Shown: positions 61,969 through 64,000 of the stretch, piece after piece | Layout: every line of letters starts with the position of its first letter | How positions within the stretch are numbered: position 1 is the stretch's first letter | Assembly: GCF_014174515.1 (NCBI RefSeq) | Contig: NZ_JACJUG010000018.1 | Coordinates: 41,524 to 105,523, forward strand | Source: Mitsuaria sp. WAJ17 | GTDB lineage: Bacteria > Pseudomonadota > Gammaproteobacteria > Burkholderiales > Burkholderiaceae_C | Length of the DNA: 64,000 nucleotides | Direction: 5' to 3' | The notes under the pieces: generated by a model | What the model saw: the letters and a program-made list of their open reading frames with translations, nothing else | What the model was told of the DNA's origin: nothing | The model's database searches: none | Program-made: the position numbers and the translations under genes

Positions 61969-63732
61969 ATGATCCACTACCGCGTCTCGACTGCAGCGCC
62001 CCATACCCATCTCTACGACGTCCAGTTGACGGTGCCGGCGCCGGGCGCAAGTCAGCGCCTCTCTCTGCCGGTGTGGATCCCGGGCAGCTACATGGTGCGC
62101 GAGTTTTCCCGCCACCTGGGCCCGATCACGGCACGCCAGGGCCGCCGCGAGCTGCCCGTGCGCCAGCTCAGCAAGAACGAATGGCAGGTGGACGGCCTGG
62201 GCAAGGGGCCCCTGGTGCTGAGCTACCAGGCTTATGCCTTCGATACCTCGGTGCGCTGCGCCTTCCTCGACGCTCAGCGAGGCTTCTTCAACGCGGGCAG
62301 CCTGTGCCTGCAGGTGGAGGGCGCGCAGGACCAGCCGCACCAGATCCAGTTGGCAGACCTGCCCCGTGCCTGGCAGGTGGCCACGGCCATGCCGGCGGCC
62401 GGCGGAGCCCGCGCGCGACACCTCTACCAGGCTGCCGACTACGACGAGCTGCTGGACCACCCCTTCGAGCTGGGCACCTTCTGGCGTGGCGAGTTCCAGG
62501 CCCGGGGTGTGCCCCATGAGTTCGTGGTGGCGGGCGCCCTGCCCATCTTCGACGGCGAGCGTCTGCTTCGCGATGCCCAGCGCATCTGCGAGGCCCAGAT
62601 CGACTTCTGGCATGCGCAGGGCCGCAAGCGGGAGGCGCCTCCATTCGGGCGTTATGTCTTCCTGCTCAATGCCACGGAAGACGGCTACGGTGGCCTTGAA
62701 CACCGGGCCAGCACCGCCCTGATCGCCGCCCGCCGCGACCTGCCGCGCCTGGGGCAGGCCGAGACCAGCGACGGCTATGTGCGCCTGCTGGGCCTGATCA
62801 GCCACGAGTACTTCCATACCTGGAACGTTAAGCGTCTGCGCCCGCGCGACTTTGCCCGCTTCGACTACGCGCAGGAGAACTACACCGAGCTGCTGTGGTT
62901 CTTCGAAGGCTTCACCTCCTACTATGACGACCTCTTCCTGGTGCGCGCCGGCCTCATCGAGGAAGCCCGCTACCTCAAGCTGCTGACGGGCAATGTCAAC
63001 ACCGTGCTGTCCGGCCCGGGCCGCCTGCGCCAGTCTGTCGCGCAGAGCAGTTTCGAGGCTTGGACCAAGTACTACCGCCAGGATGAGAACAGCCCCAACA
63101 GCATCGTCAGCTACTACGTCAAGGGCTCCTTGCTGGCCCTGTGTCTGGACCTCAGCCTGCGTGCCGGCGGCAGCAAGGGCGCCAGCCTGGATGCGCTGAT
63201 GCGCAAGCTCTGGCGCGAGACGCCGGAGCGCCTGCTCGACGAGGCGCAGGTGCTGGCGGCCGTCGAGTTCCTGGGCACGGCCGAGTTGGCCGCTCAGCTG
63301 AAGGACTGGATCCACGGCTGCAAGGACCTGCCCCTGGCGCCCCTGCTGGAGAAGTTCGGCGTGCAGTGGTCGGCCGACAAGCTGGGCACCGCCCAGCGCC
63401 TGGGCCTGCGCGTGAACGAGGCCCAGGGCGTGCTGAGCGTCAGGCAGGTCTTCAGCGGCGGCGCGGCTGAGGCCGCGGGCTTGCAGGCCGGTGATGAACT
63501 CATCGCCTGCAATGGCTGGCGCCTGCGCAAGCTGGACGACGCCCTGCTGAGCCTTGACCCCAAGGCGCCCCAGCGCCTGGAGCTCTGGGTGGGGCGCGAG
63601 CAGCGCGTGCTGACCCTGCCGTTGCGCCTGCCTCTGGACCGCCCGGCTGGCGCCCCCGTGCTGCTGAGCCTGACCGACAAGGCCCCGGCCCGGCTGCAGA
63701 GCCTGCGTCGGGCATGGCTGCACGGCGGCTGA
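61969..63732 (+). CDS. M61 family metallopeptidase (glycyl aminopeptidase-like) with PDZ domain
   Basis: 587 residues. N-terminal beta domain (HLYDVQLTVPAPGASQRLSLPVWIPGSYMVREFSRHL-type, residues 12-48), gluzincin catalytic core with HEYFHTWN (H279, E280, H283) and the third ligand region ENYTELLWFFEGFTSYYDDLFL, and a C-terminal PDZ domain (GVLSVRQVFSGGAAEAAGLQAGDELIACNG). No signal peptide is evident. The ATG at 61969 matches the family N-terminus; the longer open frame overlaps DUF3429. Confidence 0.9.
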   Translation: MIHYRVSTAAPHTHLYDVQLTVPAPGASQRLSLPVWIPGSYMVREFSRHLGPITARQGRRELPVRQLSKNEWQVDGLGKGPLVLSYQAYAFDTSVRCAFLDAQRGFFNAGSLCLQVEGAQDQPHQIQLADLPRAWQVATAMPAAGGARARHLYQAADYDELLDHPFELGTFWRGEFQARGVPHEFVVAGALPIFDGERLLRDAQRICEAQIDFWHAQGRKREAPPFGRYVFLLNATEDGYGGLEHRASTALIAARRDLPRLGQAETSDGYVRLLGLISHEYFHTWNVKRLRPRDFARFDYAQENYTELLWFFEGFTSYYDDLFLVRAGLIEEARYLKLLTGNVNTVLSGPGRLRQSVAQSSFEAWTKYYRQDENSPNSIVSYYVKGSLLALCLDLSLRAGGSKGASLDALMRKLWRETPERLLDEAQVLAAVEFLGTAELAAQLKDWIHGCKDLPLAPLLEKFGVQWSADKLGTAQRLGLRVNEAQGVLSVRQVFSGGAAEAAGLQAGDELIACNGWRLRKLDDALLSLDPKAPQRLELWVGREQRVLTLPLRLPLDRPAGAPVLLSLTDKAPARLQSLRRAWLHGG

Positions 63733-64000
63733 AGCGCCGCACGCTCTGGGGTGGGGCCGCACTGGCCCTGGCTGTGCTGTGGCTTCACGGCCTGGTGCTG
63801 GAGCGGCTCGCAGACGAGATGGCTGGATGGCATGAACAGGCCCCCATGCCGCCGCGCCTCAGCGCCGCCTTTGTCCGCACGCTCAGGCCCAGTGCGCCGC
63901 CCGCCGCGAAGCCGGCGGTGCCCATCCCTCTGCCCGCGAGGCCTGCAGGGGGCAGGGCCGCCGCTTTGCCGGCCGCTGAAGCGCCTGCCGCCGCGGCGTC
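63714..64000 (+). CDS. N-terminal part of a membrane-anchored protein (cut by window end)
   Basis: The frame is open from ATG 63714 to the window end (95 codons) and overlaps the M61 gene by 19 bases. It shows a basic N-terminus (MAARRLKRRT), one hydrophobic helix (LWGGAALALAVLWLHGLVL) and then a Pro/Ala-rich stretch, like a periplasm-spanning linker. The layout resembles DUF3108-type proteins often next to M61 peptidases in this group, but the diagnostic part is outside the window. Confidence 0.6.
   Translation, partial: MAARRLKRRTLWGGAALALAVLWLHGLVLERLADEMAGWHEQAPMPPRLSAAFVRTLRPSAPPAAKPAVPIPLPARPAGGRAAALPAAEAPAAAA

Overview
The window is GC-rich DNA from a betaproteobacterium, most likely Burkholderiales (Rubrivivax/Roseateles/Comamonadaceae-like). 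I base this on the gene orders yqgE-ruvX-pyrR-pyrB-pyrC'-plsC and coxB-coxA-cox11-coxC-SURF1-ctaA-ctaB-SCO-rpoH, a Bug-family binding protein, and the codon use. These are family judgements by eye; no database was searched. Nearly all DNA is coding, and I found no rRNA, tRNA or CRISPR.

Left part (1-27.5 kb), core genome: the end of an RND efflux operon with a trailing alpha/beta hydrolase; a DNA photolyase; the pyrimidine operon with a dihydroorotase-like subunit lacking its HxH metal motif; a thymidine phosphorylase/PRPP synthetase pair; hydroxypyruvate isomerase; and a two-component system next to a small secreted SnoaL-like protein. Both sides of the two-component operon carry TTCATC direct repeats at an 11-bp period. 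Then follow gpmA, a porin/periplasmic binding protein/chemoreceptor cassette, rhodanese-grxC-secB-gpsA, a Bug protein, trmL, and divergent comF and a BioC-like methyltransferase.

Middle (27.9-45.2 kb): a complete aa3-type cytochrome c oxidase cluster with its assembly and heme A genes, a lower-GC SnoaL-like gene between SCO and rpoH, and rpoH with a perfect CIRCE operator lying across its predicted promoter, which links HrcA to sigma-32. CheW, a large MASE1/CHASE/PAS hybrid kinase, a LysR regulator and an alpha/beta hydrolase follow.

Island (about 45.3-58.3 kb): a defence island next to the 3' end of ychF. One leftward, tightly coupled operon encodes a winged-helix regulator, HsdR, HsdM, a YhcG/DUF1016 PD-(D/E)xK nuclease, HsdS, two poorly characterised proteins (DUF6978-like and DUF1828/DUF1829) and a fused primase-helicase of TOTE conflict-system type. 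An AlpA-like excisionase lies at the far left. The P4-type integrase at the right end has an in-frame amber codon at codon 45, so the island may be stranded.

Right part (58.3-64 kb), core: ychF, a UbiH-like monooxygenase, a DsbC-like isomerase, a DUF3429 membrane protein, an M61 peptidase with a PDZ domain, and the start of another gene cut by the window edge.

A recurrent theme is a TANNNT hexamer 5-7 bases before an ATG that lacks a Shine-Dalgarno sequence, at seven genes. This suggests frequent leaderless transcripts.
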